DNA from: Flaccisagitta enflata
Taxonomy: Eukaryota; Chaetognatha; Sagittoidea; Aphragmophora
Assembly (NCBI GenBank): GCA_965153355.1
Contig: OZ231127.1
Location: 49,972,001 to 50,036,000 of the forward strand
DNA: 64,000 nucleotides
Reading direction: 5' to 3'
Position 1 is the stretch's first letter; each line of letters begins with the position of its first letter. The translations under genes were made by a program, and so were the position numbers. Positions 43,001-52,247 of the stretch are shown here, piece by piece. The notes below the pieces were generated by a model. That model was given only the letters and a program-made list of their open reading frames with translations. It had not been told where the DNA came from and did not search any database.

Positions 43001-44898
43001 GTCAACAACATAGAATTCAAACTTACTCCGTGACTCTCGGCTGCGCCATCTAGGCAGAACCTGTGCTTGCCCTTGCGTTTGCTTAGGACTCCTGGCAAGT
43101 ACCACACGATGTCCGACGTTGGGGCCTTCATGTCCACAATTTCGGCCCATCCTTTGGCGAGGAGCTTCTCCACTGAGTCTTCAACGATCTTCTTCAGATG
43201 CGGAGTCTTCGCTAGACGACGAGCCATCTTAATGGTGCGGACTCGTGCAGTCGTCTCTGAAGCATCTGAGGGAATAGTAGCGGAAATTATCTCACGATCT
43301 TTATCCCAAAGTAATCCCACCTGGATTCTTCCATCCACGAATTTGCAAGTCTTGTTCATGATCTCCTCGGCCCTCTGGTCATTTTGGGATTTCCCCAGTC
43401 TCGACGACGACGTGTCCGGAAAGTCCATCCGGAAATACCTCTCCAACTTCTCGTTGAGTTGATGTCCTTCGTCGAACGTAACATACGCGGACCAAGCTTC
43501 CTTCGAACGAGCCTCAATTGGGCCCATAAGCGACCAACCGAAAGGAGACCTCAGTGCGACAGGGGAGGAACGATTAATGAGACGCGCTTCATAGTGAACA
43601 AATGCAGGAGCAAGGTCCGTGCCAATCAACAAGGAAACTTCATTACTGGGCAAATCAATCATGTCAACTCCTTCCATGTAATCATACTTGTCAACATGCG
43701 ACTGACGAGCAATATGTCCTGGCTTTACCGGTAAGGAGTCCACCACATATGCTTCGATATCGGCGATGACCACCTGAGGATCCACGAGAGACTTGAGAGT
43801 AAGCGTCGCCACATCCCTCTGCCCGGAAGAGCTGGATCCCAATCCATTGAGCGTAACGAATTGTTGGCGGGTCGGAACACCGAACTCGCGCTGAAACTTT
43901 CTCGAAATCAAAGTCTTATTACTCCCAGTGTCATAAAGACCATAAACAGCAGTAGAGGCACCATTTGGGAGAGATACTTGCATGGCATAAATTGGGCGGA
44001 AACAATCAACATTGGATATGATGGCAGAAATGTTGACCTGATTTTCTTGGGGATTTCCCCCGGTCGGAGCCAGATCCACTGGTTGAGTCCCAGAGAGCTG
44101 TAGAAGTCGATTCTGTACACCCAGGCTTGGTCCGGCTGGAGCCACGTTGACGACACCACTGCTGGAAGAGGGACTTGAGGAAGAAGTCTGAGAAGTAAGA
44201 GGGGCAGCATGCATAAGAGTGTTATGACCAAAACGCGAGCATAAGAGGCACTGAACCTTCTCTCGACAATTACCAATGAGATGGTTTCTTCCCATGCACT
44301 TTAGGCATAACCTCTGCTTGAACAAAAATTGCTTTCTTTCTTGAAGGGTTAACTCACTAAATCGAGGGCATTCATCCAACAGATGGGCATCAGAACACAT
44401 GATACAGACTTTATACTTTTGCTGAGTCTGTTGAGGCCACTGGATGGAGCTGGGTACCAGAGGCGGCTCCTGCTGCTGCGAAGACAGGCGAGACTGCTGT
44501 GGCGAAAAGCGGGACTGCTGCGAATGACGTTGGGAGTTCCCCAGACCAGTTGCATCGAAAGCGGCGATGTTTGCCTTCGAAAATGGAGTCGGCTTCGGCG
44601 GCGGCGGACTCGGTTTGGCGGCAGCCTTGAAACTAGAGGAAGGAGATGATGAGGAGGCAGGCTTACTCTCAACCAGCTCACACATACCAAAACTGCAACT
44701 AATATCTTTAAACCAGTCCTTGAGGAACTTGATCAAGAAATCGACATTCACCTTCTCCCCCTTTTCCTCGGTAGTCCGTGATACTTTGGAGAACTTCTCC
44801 TTGACCTTGTAACTGAGCCTTTTCTTAGCAATGGATACCACTGTAGCTTTGAGCTCCAAAAATGAGGCATCCTTCGTAGCCCTGGCAAAGGCACTCAT
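40036..44898 (-). CDS. pol: BEL/Pao pol: zinc knuckles, protease, RT, RNase H, integrase
   Basis: 1620 codons, uninterrupted, from the ATG two codons after a UAG. The first ~70 residues look like the end of the gag-like domain. A Pro/Ser/Gln-rich linker follows, then zinc-binding CxxC/CxxxH clusters at about 165-225. The protease motif DTGS is at 323, after a DUF1758-type start. The reverse transcriptase active site YVDD is at 735-738. RNase H has FTDAS (Asp 914), PRLELAA and FTDSTT. The integrase zinc-binding segment is near 1238 and its catalytic triad is Asp 1309, Asp 1371, Glu 1422 (GGSWES). A C-terminal WKQWRNEY...GDLVLL domain closes the protein. All catalytic residues I can check are present. 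It copies the RNA into DNA and integrates it. Expression must cope with the UAG upstream. Confidence 0.95.
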   Translation of the reverse strand: MSAFARATKDASFLELKATVVSIAKKRLSYKVKEKFSKVSRTTEEKGEKVNVDFLIKFLKDWFKDISCSFGMCELVESKPASSSSPSSSFKAAAKPSPPPPKPTPFSKANIAAFDATGLGNSQRHSQQSRFSPQQSRLSSQQQEPPLVPSSIQWPQQTQQKYKVCIMCSDAHLLDECPRFSELTLQERKQFLFKQRLCLKCMGRNHLIGNCREKVQCLLCSRFGHNTLMHAAPLTSQTSSSSPSSSSGVVNVAPAGPSLGVQNRLLQLSGTQPVDLAPTGGNPQENQVNISAIISNVDCFRPIYAMQVSLPNGASTAVYGLYDTGSNKTLISRKFQREFGVPTRQQFVTLNGLGSSSSGQRDVATLTLKSLVDPQVVIADIEAYVVDSLPVKPGHIARQSHVDKYDYMEGVDMIDLPSNEVSLLIGTDLAPAFVHYEARLINRSSPVALRSPFGWSLMGPIEARSKEAWSAYVTFDEGHQLNEKLERYFRMDFPDTSSSRLGKSQNDQRAEEIMNKTCKFVDGRIQVGLLWDKDREIISATIPSDASETTARVRTIKMARRLAKTPHLKKIVEDSVEKLLAKGWAEIVDMKAPTSDIVWYLPGVLSKRKGKHRFCLDGAAESHGVSLNSMLLTGEGSKTTIFTALQNARRYDFFAVSDIKSCFHQVLIPPEDRDALRFFRWIVGREDILQCLRMKVNIFGSSCSESISSFALRRNAEVHGEDFSEEVVAAILGAYVDDVPTSSPTEESLIALVRGLIDLCSRGGFPLTKFVSNSRAVLDSVPEKLRADGFKQRSGEIPRTSVLGVQYDPKENTFRIKPSAKSGGGPWNRKCVLSVVMGIFDPLGQVAPYTLLGKKLNQELCAAKFDWNTDFTEDIEDRVVKWFEGMKALELLPMPRSFGLSYHGQPVILITFTDASLIGMGAVSYFVIEATGAIVWVAAKSRVSPMKETNVDVNGSIPRLELAAAVIGVELSTQIKEDIDVQITREVFFTDSTTIYFWIQGKDGKHPVFVANRLNKIHLTHPDSPPKQWRWVPTTLNPADVVSRGAMPDDTESWKLFHEGPRFIACLEDEWPSLPVPNEATVGASDVDPPIQESSSDVSCIEKLLRRKSDFQSVKRILSYVLRFIGRSRKQPDQFNPAVSSLPSALELQQVEDWIVRDCQSRHFQAEIAVLVGQDPKKMKRVLNRSASSLRQLSPFADDKGYLRVGGRLNFRPESFEIVHPLILPYDDPFVNHLIKSIHEECGHAGIEYVLSELRRKFWIIKGRQAVKKVLWRCLACRRRYRHPETQQMAPLPSYRLDVVPPFTDTGVDLFGPVSVKSGRCGKKVWVVLFCCLRIRAVYMDVVSDIEAQTFIEVLKRFHSFYPSVRRLHSDQGTNLIGADNMLKKMLAEWKNYPPSQENPVPLGIDWHFIPPHAPHQGGSWESLVGVVKKVIDGLASGELHYERFRTIVQVAAGIVNRRPLTRFSADPQDLRPLTPAHFLNPAMSSLILSSDVLPAVPLTGTELRRSKDVLRPILDSLWKQWRNEYIASLQKRSKWISRQRNIQKGDLVLLIEESLPRERWPLAIVTNAIPSEDGLVRRIVLRTSSNRSLERDVRKIVLLEREGEDQKVEEVVVDGGGAE

Positions 44899-44901
44899 TT
44901 C

Positions 44902-46062
44902 CTAAATTTCCTGAATGAGCCCCTTGATTCCATCAACAGAATTAGTTGGCACCTCCTTCCCTTCCAGGATATTAGCCAAGTAGCTCTCGGCCTTACCCTG
45001 TCGTTTCCCATAGAAAAATTTCAATTCCTCAAGAGCATCTTTTAAGGCTTGGGACTTATCTGTGAGATAGATGTAGTTGGAGACCATCTTGTAGGCTTCT
45101 CCTGTAGTTCGATCTTGGAGGGCAACGAAGCGTTCGGCATCGGTCACTCCGGGGACGTCCATGACCTCGCTCCGAAACTTCTCAATGAAGCGAGAATATT
45201 GCACCTCACCGCCTGAGAACCTCTCAGACTCCTTTGGCGTTGAGTACTTGAGACGTTGACTTCCCAGGAGATGCGAGAAGTCACCACTTGGCGAAATCGC
45301 GGCTGCAGCAGCAGCGGCAGCAGCAGTAGCGGCGGCAGCTGCGCCGTCAGTGACAGCAGCTGTAGAAGGCGGATCAGGAGTCTTCTGCGGGCCACCAATA
45401 TCGAGAGATGCGAGATGTTCGGCCAACTTCACATTGTTGACGCCATCTTCAATGGCCTTCTGTATTAAGATTCGTTTCCGATTCTTGGCAGCATGCTTGA
45501 TCTTCAATTGTTCCATTTCCAAGAGATCAGCTTCCTCAGAGAGTTCCAACTGAAGTCGTGATAGTTGGGCTGAAGACGCACTTTCACTATCATCGCCACC
45601 ACCAGTGAGGGCTGCGTTGAGAAGGGCGCTTGCGATGGACCCAGAAGCCCGCTTTGCAGCGTCATCATCGGCGGCCTTCTTGGCCGCTTCCTCGTCGGCC
45701 TTCCTCTTGGCCTCTTCATCCCCCATGGTTGAATTGTTAGAAGTAGAGGCGAAGCTTTCTTCCGAAGAGAGACTTGGTTGTGACACTGAGGGAGATCGCG
45801 AACGGGAGCGGGAGCGTGCACGGCAACGCGCTAATCGATTCTTAGGAAGAGAGGTTTTTATCTTTGACTCTTCAATGAATTTCTGTTGCTCTTTAGAAAA
45901 TAGTTCGAGATTTGCGAGTAACTCAGCTAATAGAGAGTTGTACGTCTGTCCGACAATATCGTAGTCTTCGTCAGGAGATTCTCTGGCCTCAAGAAACCGC
46001 TGCAATTGCTTTGATACTTCTACAAAAGCCTCAAATTTTTCTTTAGATTCTGATAGTTTCAT
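44902..46062 (-). CDS. gag: BEL/Pao gag-like protein (ends at UAG in frame with pol)
   Basis: 386 codons from ATG. Predicted helical N-terminus, an Arg/Ser-rich stretch (about 75-95), a charged coiled-coil-like segment (about 110-225), an Ala run (about 238-258), then FSGGEVQYSRFIEKF starting near 278, the DUF1759-type domain of BEL/Pao gag. The stop is UAG at 44902-44904, followed in the same frame by GAA and then the ATG of pol. The domain appears to continue into pol, so the UAG cuts it. Options are programmed readthrough, re-initiation at the nearby ATG, or an inactivating mutation. The youth of the element argues mildly against a random lesion. Confidence 0.9.
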   Translation of the reverse strand: MKLSESKEKFEAFVEVSKQLQRFLEARESPDEDYDIVGQTYNSLLAELLANLELFSKEQQKFIEESKIKTSLPKNRLARCRARSRSRSRSPSVSQPSLSSEESFASTSNNSTMGDEEAKRKADEEAAKKAADDDAAKRASGSIASALLNAALTGGGDDSESASSAQLSRLQLELSEEADLLEMEQLKIKHAAKNRKRILIQKAIEDGVNNVKLAEHLASLDIGGPQKTPDPPSTAAVTDGAAAAATAAAAAAAAAISPSGDFSHLLGSQRLKYSTPKESERFSGGEVQYSRFIEKFRSEVMDVPGVTDAERFVALQDRTTGEAYKMVSNYIYLTDKSQALKDALEELKFFYGKRQGKAESYLANILEGKEVPTNSVDGIKGLIQEI

Positions 46063-47194
46063 GTCACGGAAACGCAGTTAAACAACAGTCATTCTATGGC
46101 TTAACAACAGAGTCAGACAACAGACATCAGGGTTCCATCCCCTTTGTTCAGAAAGAGAACTTAAAACTTTCAACTACTGACGGCCAAATTAGCGGGAGAT
46201 TTCCTCCGATCGATGTATAAATGAATGGATACACGGACTTGACAGACTGAAGAGCGTCCGTTGTAAAGGCTAAATGACCGACGATAGAAGAGAAATAGTT
46301 GACTTGAAGCGACGGGAAAGGCAACGTAGTTAAATGTACGAAGAGAGTCGGCAGATTAAACTTCTTAGAACGACGATGAAAGAGAGGAGGATTGAGGTGT
46401 CTAATGTACGAAGAGACTTACTTTAGACCGGTAGACGTACGCGATGGGCAGGGGCAGCCGTCGATGTGCAGCCCTGCTTACTTCTTTCTTCCTTTATTCA
46501 CGCGACAACACACGTTTTTCGTTTTATATGAACGCGGTTTAGGATCTTCTTTCTTCCTTTGTTCACGCGACGTTACACGCTTTTCATTTTATAAAAACGC
46601 GTTTTGGTTCTTCTTTCTTCCTTTGATAAGCCGACGATAAGAGAGAACAAACTTGAGACTCCTCTTACTTCGAAATGAAAGACGTTTTTCTTCGCGTCTT
46701 TATTCTCTTCTCTATCTCTCTCTCTCTCTTCGTAGCGCAGGATGATCACCAGTTTAAACTGTTCCGAGATAGGATGCAGGGAGAAAAACTAACTTCGGAA
46801 TCCTCCTTTTTCTCCCCTTCCTCTTTGAGGGAAAGGAAATCAACAGCTTGAGTGATCCTCTTCTTTAGAAATCGATTAGGCCCGACGTCGATGTCAAGGC
46901 CTTTTCTTATTCACCCAGAGCAGGATGATTGTTGGGAGAGAAAAAAGTCGAAGGCGGATTCTTTTCTTTTTCACTCAGTGCCGGATTTTGAGGCAGCGCG
47001 GGATTTCTTGAAAGGACGAGGTCGTTGACCTTTATTCCACCAGGGAAATTTGCGATAGGGCTTCTTGACTTCTTGAAAACAAAGGTCGTTCCACTACTTG
47101 ATGGACGATATCATCGGCAGCATCCTCGGTTTCACAGATATGTCACCAAAGCGACGGAGTTGACGAAGGAGGATGCAGACATCTTGTGTTTGAC
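46063..47194 (-). other. BEL/Pao 5' leader
   Basis: 1.1 kb between 5' LTR and gag. It includes a tandem repeat of about 67 bp (TTCTTTCTTCCTTT followed by CACGCGAC) at about 46482-46625 and C/T-rich tracts. A possible primer-binding site, minus-strand TGGTGACATATCTGTGAAA (complement of 47130-47148), lies about 45 nt inside the LTR edge, further than usual and unmatched to a named tRNA. Confidence 0.6.
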
Positions 47195-47248
47195 TGCTTG
47201 AGTAACTGGCTACTTGAGGCTTGAGGCAATGAGCGGGCATCGAGATAT

Positions 47249-47831
47249 GGCAATCATCTAGAATCCGGGATTGAGATTTTCAGAGGCGAAGACAGTAGCC
47301 TTTTGTTTCTGTAGGACTCGGGCGAGCTCGACGAAGGTTATTGACGTTCTTTATACACTGTTTAGGGTTAGGGGTGGGGTTAGGGTTAGGAGTTGGGTTA
47401 GGGTTAGTAGTGAGGTTAGGGTAAGGATTAGGAGGGTTAGGGGTTAGGTTAGGGTTAGTAGTGAGGTTAGGGTTAGGAGTAGGGTTAGGGGTAAGGGGTG
47501 GGGTTAGGGGTGGGGTTAGGGCTAGGGGTGGGGTTAGGGTTAGGGGTAGGTTTAGGGATAAGGGTTAGGGTTAAGATAAGGGAGGTGGTGTTAGGGTTAG
47601 GACTGGGGTTAGGGGTGGTGTTAGGGGTGGGTTTGAGGTTAGGGTTAGGGATGGGGTCAGGGGTAGGTTTAAGGGTTATGGTTAAGGTTAGGGGTGCGGT
47701 TAGGGTTAGGGGTGGGGTTAGGGGTAGGGGTGACGTTAGTTGTTTTAGATCATGTCAATTTCAATTGAGCTTTTTCATCATGCGTCTTTGATAAAACAGT
47801 TTTACTCAATCCCGGATACTAGATGATAGCC
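47249..47831. mobile_element. TIR element carrying telomere-like repeats, inserted in the LTR
   Basis: Inverted ends GGC(A/T)ATCATCTAG, continuing (A/T)ATCCGGGATTGAG on both sides (26 of 27 positions match). Flanked by the duplicated LTR sequence GAGATAT (47242-47248, 47832-47838; 8 bp if the preceding C is included). The absence of the insertion in the other LTR proves mobility. No coding capacity; superfamily not assigned. Confidence 0.92.
47362..47742 (+). repeat. Degenerate telomere-like (TTAGGG)n array
   Basis: About 380 bp of GGGTTAGGGTTAGGGG-type units, with frequent GGGGTGGGG, GGAGTT and AGTAGTGAGG variants. G-rich on the plus strand throughout. It lies wholly inside the TIR element. 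Confidence 0.93.
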
Positions 47832-48017
47832 GAGATATAACAAATGGGCTTTATTACATCAACCATATGGAGCGAATCGTCAAACTGAAGGAAGGGACAA
47901 AATGAGGGAAAACATTAGGCCAATGCTAAGGGTTACAAAAGAGAAATACGACAAATATCATATCAACTCAATACTACAACGCTTCTTACCACACTAGGAC
48001 GATGCCGATGAACAGCT

Positions 48018-48051
48018 ACTGAATAGACAGACTGCGCACTGGCATTTAAAG
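48018..48051 (-). promoter_or_regulatory. Core promoter of the BEL/Pao 5' LTR
   Basis: TATA-like TTTAAA (complement at 48046-48051) and initiator TCAGT (complement at 48018-48022) spaced about 29 nt, with a CRE TGACGTCA upstream at 48160-48167. Transcription would start near 48020 and run leftwards through the telomere-repeat insertion. Confidence 0.6.
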
Positions 48052-48275
48052 GATCTAGAGAATCTACACTTTGACAGCTCTAACCAATGACAGCTCACGG
48101 GTCACGCACAGCCACGATGACGACCAATAGACAGCTAGAACGATAGCATGCTTCACCTATGACGTCATAAGCCAATGAACGACGAGCAACGGCAATGAAC
48201 ATTCACGAGGCAACGCTAATGAATCTCGATAGATGGCGGGCGGGTAAAAAGAACATCGGCTTATCATACACTATA

Positions 48276-48600
48276 ATATACTGTTTTATTGCTTTGTGGG
48301 GAAGAAAATCATAGATTTTGTATCTCGACGCGATGCGTCGCGGGGAAGAAAATCAAAGGCAGGGGGGGGGGGAATAAAATCAAAAGCCGCTCAATTATAT
48401 ACGTACACCCCTGTTTCTTGCTTGTCTTTCTAGCGTTTTGTCTTTTGCGGCATTCATCCACAATAACAACATCTCTTTCAGATTCTTTGAGGTTTGAAGT
48501 TTGAGGTGGAAGAAAAAAGTACAAATACAAGAAAGAAGAAATGATTCAATACAGTCAATCCTTGGCTTTTTACATGCACTTGAATCAGTGAATAAATGAA
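48276..48600. other. Flank of the BEL/Pao element
   Basis: Contains GGGGAAGAAAATCA repeats and a G run with AATAAAATCAAA(G/A), also seen on the left flank at 39230-39255. This suggests both flanks belong to one older repeat into which the retrotransposon inserted. Confidence 0.45.
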
Positions 48601-48601
48601 A

Positions 48602-48792
48602 CAAGGCCGGACACACGGCTACCCCAGTCGTGTGCGGGTGGGCAGGGGCCATATTTGAGGTCACCAGAGCATTTGAGCAGGAGTAGTACGGTCAAAGAAT
48701 AAAAAACATAAAAAACTAAAGTGTGACCAACAGACCAACAGACCAACTGACCGACGGACAAAGCGGGGTGTAGAGTCGCGTAGCACGCGACT
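48602..48792 (-). mobile_element. Hairpin-family repeat, version A (about 190 bp)
   Basis: ACAAGGCCGGACACACGGCT, distal arm AGTCGTGTGC (48626-48635), duplicated GGGCAGG and GAGCAGGAG, GACCAACAGACCAACAG repeat, AAGCGGGGTGTAG and terminal hairpin AGTCGCGTAGCACGCGACT (48774-48792) followed by AAAAA. Confidence 0.85.
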
Positions 48793-49620
48793 AAAAATGA
48801 ATGAATGAATGATGGATCGTTGGGAATTGACTGTAAACCGGATACCCAGCCTTTAAGTAAAACATACAAAACTCTCGGATGACCACTTCAACTACGAATT
48901 GTCATACTCATAGTCACCTGCCAGCGACTAAAAAAAAAAGCTTGTTTGGATGGAAATCACTGAATAGTATGACACTTGAGCTGCATCAGCATCAGCATCT
49001 GCGTAACATTGCCGCCGGTGCTGACGCATATTTCAGAGTGGAAGCCTCGATGTCAGCATCAGCAACGATGTCGGCTTTGAGCTACACAGCGGCGTTCCCA
49101 CCGACGCTCTAAGGGGTCGCCGACGCGACGGCAGAGAGAAGCGCTCCAAGCGACACTGATTCTATTAGCATTTGAGACATAGAGGCATCAGCTGTGACTA
49201 TTGTTACAACAAAACGGCAGATTCGACGTCACAACTCCACATTGATCCGGACACTCGATGAATGCCGGATGTTGATCAGTTTGGCAATGAATCCTATATG
49301 CCGTGATTGGCCTCGCATTGCTGAATCCGAAGTGGTCAAGTTCTCTTTCCTTCTTCGCTCACGAACTCGCTCGGCTTCTTACAAATAGTTTAAAGGAAGT
49401 TGTCCCCTCAAAACGTTAGAACCCCCTTCCCTCAACTGCTAATCAAGCAGAATATGAAAGTAGGAGATAAATGCTTCCCTAAATTTACAGAGGGTGTTGT
49501 TAGGCGATTTTAAAGACTTGCTCTTATACCTCAAGTACTGCTCCTCTAGACTGGGGAAATCTTCAATTTGGGACTCAGTATTAGGGTAAATTTCCAAAAA
49601 ATTGTCTCAACGGCGCCACT
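48793..49620. other. Non-coding, no gene supported
   Basis: Fragment AGTCACCTGCCAGCGACTAAAA at about 48913 looks like a hairpin-family end (stem with GGCAGG-like loop). 48980-49110 has GCATCAGCATCAGC and GATGTCGGC words without a credible frame. Confidence 0.45.
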
Positions 49621-50203
49621 ACTATCTAAAAAATAGAAATGTTCCCACCTCTGAATTCAATCAATTTATTGACTCATGAACAAATACCAATTATTGGTGT
49701 CAGCTCCTTCAAGCTAAATTATGGCCGCCATTTGTCAGGGAAGTGATTTCTAAAGCTTGTTGAGGCACTTTAAAGTAATGACATACCAGGCCTCTTGACA
49801 GATGCGCCAAATTTAGGCGGGGAACACACACACATAAAAAAAGAATGTGAAAAGCATACTTCTAGTTGGCCTAGTGTGCTAAAATTTAAACTGAAGAGTT
49901 TCCAAACCTTTGTCCTATTACAGTAAAACTTTCATCATGATCGGCCAACCTGAAGTATGTTTTTCTTGTTTTTAATTCTTAATTTCATAATCCGCGGCAC
50001 ATGTTTTAAGAAACTTTCAAAAGGAACAATTTCATTCAAAGTTGAAGAACTTTTAAGCGACAGAAGATAGAGACACGCGGTTTGTACAGATCGCTTGGAA
50101 ATTTGAAGGGCTTCAATTTGGTCACCGATTTTCTCAAAATTATTTAAATCGTTTAGGATCTATGCATCAAAACGTGCGGGAACATTTCTATTTTTTAGAT
50201 AGT
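49621..50203. mobile_element. TIR element, 583 bp
   Basis: 26-bp perfect inverted ends beginning ACTATCTAAAAAATAGAAAT (49621-49646 and 50178-50203). The interior is AT-rich and non-coding. No clear target duplication. Confidence 0.75.
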
Positions 50204-50474
50204 ATTACATATACCTTGCAATCCATCCGGTGGTGTCTTAATTAAGTCCCTTTGTTTAGTCAAGCTGTAAACAGAGTTTATCCAGATGTTTTGGGTCGAC
50301 CTCGAGTAAATTACTCACAATTGTAGTCACTCGAATTCAAATTGAAATGGGAAGAGTCGTGCGTTGACCTCTTTCAGATTTGACTCAATGTGGACACTCG
50401 GTATTCTGAATCGGCGGGCTCTCTCTATCGCGATTCTTTTTTCGCTTCTTTTTATCCTTTTTCTTATTCTTTTT

Positions 50475-50587
50475 AGGTGCGACGAAGCATCTCTATAACT
50501 GGCTGTGTCCGTCGGTCGGTTGGTCGGTAACGCATTTGTTCGACGATCCACACGTCGCACCTATTATACTGGCCTACTTGGCCTCGT
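50475..50587 (+). mobile_element. Hairpin-family repeat, version B (about 113 bp)
   Basis: TTTT then AGGTGC-GACGAA-GCATCT (50475-50492), CTATAACTGGCTGTGTCC, GTCGGTCGGTTGGTCGG, TTCGACGATC, distal arm CGTCGCACCT (50553-50562) and GGCCTCGTT. Shortest complete version. Confidence 0.82.
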
Positions 50588-50996
50588 TCTCTTGTGGCCT
50601 CTTGCTCCTGTAACAAATCATGAGTCATGACTACGTGCATCGGCGTAAGGACATGGCAGTACCCTTTATCCAACTAATTTTTATAGGTTAAAAATGAAAG
50701 CTTGTTGTAGAGCGTTCATTTTGTACTATGTACAATCGTCGTACAAAATGAGAAAATGATTGAAAATGAATTACCTAGTCGCAGTTTTATGACCAATCCA
50801 TAGTAAAATTGGTCGTTCAAATCGATCTAGGTCACTATGTTGAACTTGTAGTATGCATTATCCTTTCAGTTTCAGTTCCTGCTATCATTTCAATTTAAAA
50901 TCATTCCATGAATTTGATTTGCATTAAATCCCGAGAAGTGAAGCAAAAAATCGAGAAACAAGATTAGTTAGAAAAAAAAAGGGAAATTGGTATCTA
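50588..50996. other. Non-coding, AT-rich
   Basis: Contains a short inverted pair CATTTTGTAC/GTACAAAATG near 50718-50750 and nothing else recognised. Confidence 0.4.
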
Positions 50997-51168
50997 AATC
51001 ACAAACGTTTCAAATCGGAGTCATAAAACATGGAGAAAGTCTGACGTGTAAAGAATTTTTGCAAAAATTCTTTTCATTTGCTTAGTTAAATCTCTGATGA
51101 GCCTGATATAGGTAAAACATGTCACTTTCTCCATGTTTTGTGACTTCGATATGAAACGTCTGTGACTT
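50997..51168. repeat. Foldback inverted repeat, 172 bp
   Basis: Inner arms 51020-51040 and 51124-51144 match in 20 of 21 positions (core AAAACATGGAGAAAGT). Outer arms around AAACGTTTCA(A/T)ATCG are imperfect. A further small palindrome, AGAATTTTTGCAAAAATTCT, lies in the loop. Confidence 0.8.
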
Positions 51169-51832
51169 GGTCCATTTTCAATACAATCTATTCACATCAA
51201 TGCAAACGACTTCTGTTTTTCTGAATTAGTATTTCACAGTGAAACTTCGCTATCTTTTTATTATTCTTTCGCATTTTGCTCGTGGATAGTTTGATTAAAC
51301 AGTAAAACGGTAGAAAATATCTGCATTTTTTCTACACTTTGAAATATTCATTCACTCATTTTTTTCATTTATTAATTCATTCATTTATTATATTCATTCA
51401 TTCATTCATTCATTCATTCATTCATGTATTTATTCATGGGTTCCTTTTGGCTGTCACTAATCAGCACGTATTTACAATTTCCGCCTTATTTTCGAAATTT
51501 AAGCCTTGTATACAAATTATTGTAAGTCGCAAGTGGTTGCTAGCATCTTGAACAAAGTTATATATGGATCTATGAAAATACTATCACTTTTTTAGTTTTT
51601 TTTTTTCAGTCTATTTTGAAACCGCCAAACGTTATACATACATTCTCTTGCCATCACTTCCGTCATTTTGTTCCCCTCCCCCTGTTTTTATTTTCTCTAT
51701 CCTTTTCATACCTACCGTGGTTACATATGCGCATAGCCTTAGGTATAAAGTATCAGTTACAGTTGCTTCCCCGACCGTCTGCGCCCTCGATCTTATTTTC
51801 CGGCTCTCTCTCTGTCTCTGTCTCTTTCTGTT
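51169..51832. repeat. Non-coding with an ATTC microsatellite
   Basis: (ATTC)n at about 51395-51425; the rest is AT-rich unique sequence. Confidence 0.6.
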
Positions 51833-51849
51833 TGTGTGTGTGTGTGTGT

Positions 51850-51914
<65 letters not shown>
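51833..51914. repeat. Compound (GT)n(CT)n microsatellite
   Basis: (GT)n 51833-51852 followed by (CT)n to 51914. Confidence 0.97.
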
Positions 51915-51918
<4 letters not shown>

Positions 51919-52168
51919 CAACAAGTATCTTTTTCCCCTTAGATAGAGGCGGGAGTCGCATGTTTCCTTTCAGACGCGAAATTTCTCAAACGCGACAATT
52001 TTTCCTTCTTTAATGGTTCCTTGAGGCAGAACCAGAAAAAAGCAGCAACGCCAGAGGGAAAAAATTATGGAATGATACAACAAATTTCTTGTCGATGTAT
52101 CTGACACATTCACACTTAAACACACTTGCATGCACGATAGATCATTTTTCTCCGAGGTTATTCATGCT

Positions 52169-52169
<1 letters not shown>

Positions 52170-52247
<78 letters not shown>

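Larger units (their letters stand above)
39387..48270 (-). mobile_element. BEL/Pao LTR retrotransposon, full length, recent
   Basis: LTRs at 39387-39872 and 47195-48270 (the latter carrying an insertion) start TG and end CA. The 5-bp target duplication CTATA is at 39382-39386 and 48271-48275. Minus-strand coding order is gag-like (DUF1759-type), zinc knuckles, aspartic protease, reverse transcriptase, RNase H, integrase and a C-terminal DUF5641-type domain, which is the BEL/Pao order. Only one LTR mismatch was seen by eye in 486 bp (39448 against 47846), so insertion was recent. Two anomalies: an in-frame UAG between gag and pol, and a TIR element in the 5' LTR. Confidence 0.95.
47195..48270 (-). 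repeat. 5' LTR of the BEL/Pao element, split by an insertion
   Basis: Same 486-bp LTR as 39387-39872, with 590 extra bp (583-bp element plus 7-bp duplication). The promoter half is intact and upstream of the insertion. Confidence 0.93.

Noticed and set aside
47362-47742. True telomere or assembly end
   Set aside because: The TTAGGG-like array is bounded by inverted ends and a target duplication within an LTR, and unique sequence continues on both sides.
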